Below, piece after piece: positions 5,884 through 6,699 of a DNA stretch of 6,699 nt. Source of the DNA: JAZBPO01 sp036351675. Lineage in GTDB: Bacteria > Pseudomonadota > Gammaproteobacteria > Pseudomonadales > Azotimanducaceae. The notes beneath the pieces were generated by a model. The model made no database searches, was not told the DNA's origin, and was given only the letters and a program-made list of their open reading frames with translations. Every line of letters starts with the position of its first letter. Position 1 is the first letter of the stretch. The DNA lies in NCBI GenBank assembly GCA_036351675.1, contig JAZBPO010000312.1:1-6699 (forward strand). Direction: 5' to 3'. Both the position numbers and the translations under genes were made by a program.

Positions 5884-6699
5884 ATGCCGTATCTGCCGAC
5901 CCCACGATCGCTCGTCCTGTTTCTCGTCCTGTTCCTCGCGGGCTGCAGCAACCTCGGTCCGCGCGTGCTCGAGACCGGGCGCGGCGACTACAACACGGCG
6001 CTGCGCGACACCTCGGATCAGCAGCTGCTGTTGAACCTCGTGCGTCTGCGCTACCTGGAGCGGCCGTACTTTCTCGAGGTCGCCTCGGTCACCAGCCAGT
6101 TCACCTTCTCGGGCAGCGCCGGTGCGGGGCTCGCCTTCGAGGGCCTGCGGGTGGACGACGACGTTCCCGTGGACATCCAGGGCGTCTACGAGGAGGCGCC
6201 GACCGTCGCCTATCAGCCCCTGCAGGGCGAGGACTTCGTGCGGCGCCTGCTGTCGCCGATCTCCATCGAGGCGGTGGCGTTGCTCGCACGCTCCGGCTGG
6301 AGCATCGAGCGGATCATGCGCGTGTGCGTGCAGCGCGCGAACGATCTCGGCAACGCCGTCACCGCCTCCGGGCCGACGCCGGGCGAAGCGCCGGATTTCG
6401 AGGCGTTCCTCGAAGTGGCGCGCGCGGCGCGGCGGCTGCAGCAGCAGGACCAACTCGCACTCGCGCTCGTCGCCGACGGAGAGGGGCGGCCCGTGCTCTC
6501 CTTCGTACTCACGCACGGCGGGGAGCGGACCGCCGAGTTCCGGCGCCTCGCCGAACTGCTCGAGTTGTCGGAGGAGCGCACGCGCTTCTCCTTCGGCAGC
6601 GGCATCTGGCAGCGTGACGGCGGTAGCGTCGACGTCCAGACCCGCTCGCTGAACGGCATCCTCTATTACCTCTCGCATGGCGTGGAGATCCCGGAGGCG
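5884..6699 (+). CDS. conserved outer-membrane-type lipoprotein of unknown function, 3'-partial
   Basis: The frame is open from ATG 5884 to the right edge, 272 codons without a stop. The first 20 residues are a lipoprotein signal peptide: MPYLPTPR, a hydrophobic core, and the lipobox LAGC with C21 as the lipidated residue. Ser22 at position +2 (no Asp) predicts sorting to the outer membrane. A block at 35-78 looks strongly conserved: DYNTALRDTSDQQLLLNLVR, then LRYLERPYFLEVASVTSQF and FSGSA. I recall this pattern from proteobacterial lipoproteins of unknown function. Later parts are mixed alpha/beta, with a Gln/Arg-rich helix near 190 and a segment SLNGILYYLSHGVEIPEA at the window edge. Only a weak CAGG (5874-5877) precedes the ATG. 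Opposite-strand frames over this region are Arg-rich shadows. Its downstream neighbours are not visible, and its role cannot be stated. Confidence 0.9.
   Translation, partial: MPYLPTPRSLVLFLVLFLAGCSNLGPRVLETGRGDYNTALRDTSDQQLLLNLVRLRYLERPYFLEVASVTSQFTFSGSAGAGLAFEGLRVDDDVPVDIQGVYEEAPTVAYQPLQGEDFVRRLLSPISIEAVALLARSGWSIERIMRVCVQRANDLGNAVTASGPTPGEAPDFEAFLEVARAARRLQQQDQLALALVADGEGRPVLSFVLTHGGERTAEFRRLAELLELSEERTRFSFGSGIWQRDGGSVDVQTRSLNGILYYLSHGVEIPEA

Noticed and set aside
5691..6617. 308-codon plus-strand open frame in another frame across the intergenic region and lipoprotein
   Set aside because: Extremely Arg/Gly/Ala-rich translation, overlaps the better supported lipoprotein frame and crosses the hairpin and selO start.
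5851..6678. 275-codon minus-strand open frame opposite the lipoprotein gene
   Set aside because: The plus strand has a lipobox signal peptide and a conserved block in an unbroken frame; the minus frame is a GC-driven shadow rich in Arg, Glu and Ala without recognisable motifs.

Overview
The window is GC-rich DNA, about 65-70% G+C by hand counts on single lines. The genes suggest a high-GC Proteobacterium, most likely a gammaproteobacterium: an RND efflux pump, Sec-exported small proteins, an outer-membrane-type lipoprotein and a SelO fragment. No rRNA, tRNA or CRISPR array is visible, so the exact lineage cannot be fixed. No clearly new multi-gene system was found.

Left part (1-3878, + strand). 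The window opens inside the inner-membrane subunit of an RND multidrug-type efflux pump. About 110-130 N-terminal codons lie off the left edge. A small exported protein of unknown family follows at once, its GTG start overlapping the pump stop by 4 bases, so the two are probably translationally coupled. After a 71-base gap with a possible promoter and a strong Shine-Dalgarno sequence comes an exported TPR-repeat protein of 183 residues.

Middle part (about 3883-5741, - strand). This stretch looks like a scar of gene transfer. It holds, in minus-strand order: (i) the first 95 codons of selO (ydiU), ended by a stop codon where SelO proteins have a conserved Tyr, with all homology lost a few codons later; (ii) a spacer of about 300 bases; (iii) an intact classical short-chain dehydrogenase/reductase (SDR) whose arginine codon use differs from the TPR gene nearby; (iv) a fragment of an IS91-type (HUH) transposase that appears to have lost one His of its HUH motif. 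The simplest reading is that the SDR gene arrived with, or next to, an IS91-like element at a locus where selO was destroyed, and the element then decayed.

Right part (5742-6699, + strand). A divergent intergenic region with a GC-rich hairpin leads to a lipoprotein gene that runs off the right edge. It has a clear lipobox and belongs to a family I can recognise only as conserved and uncharacterised.
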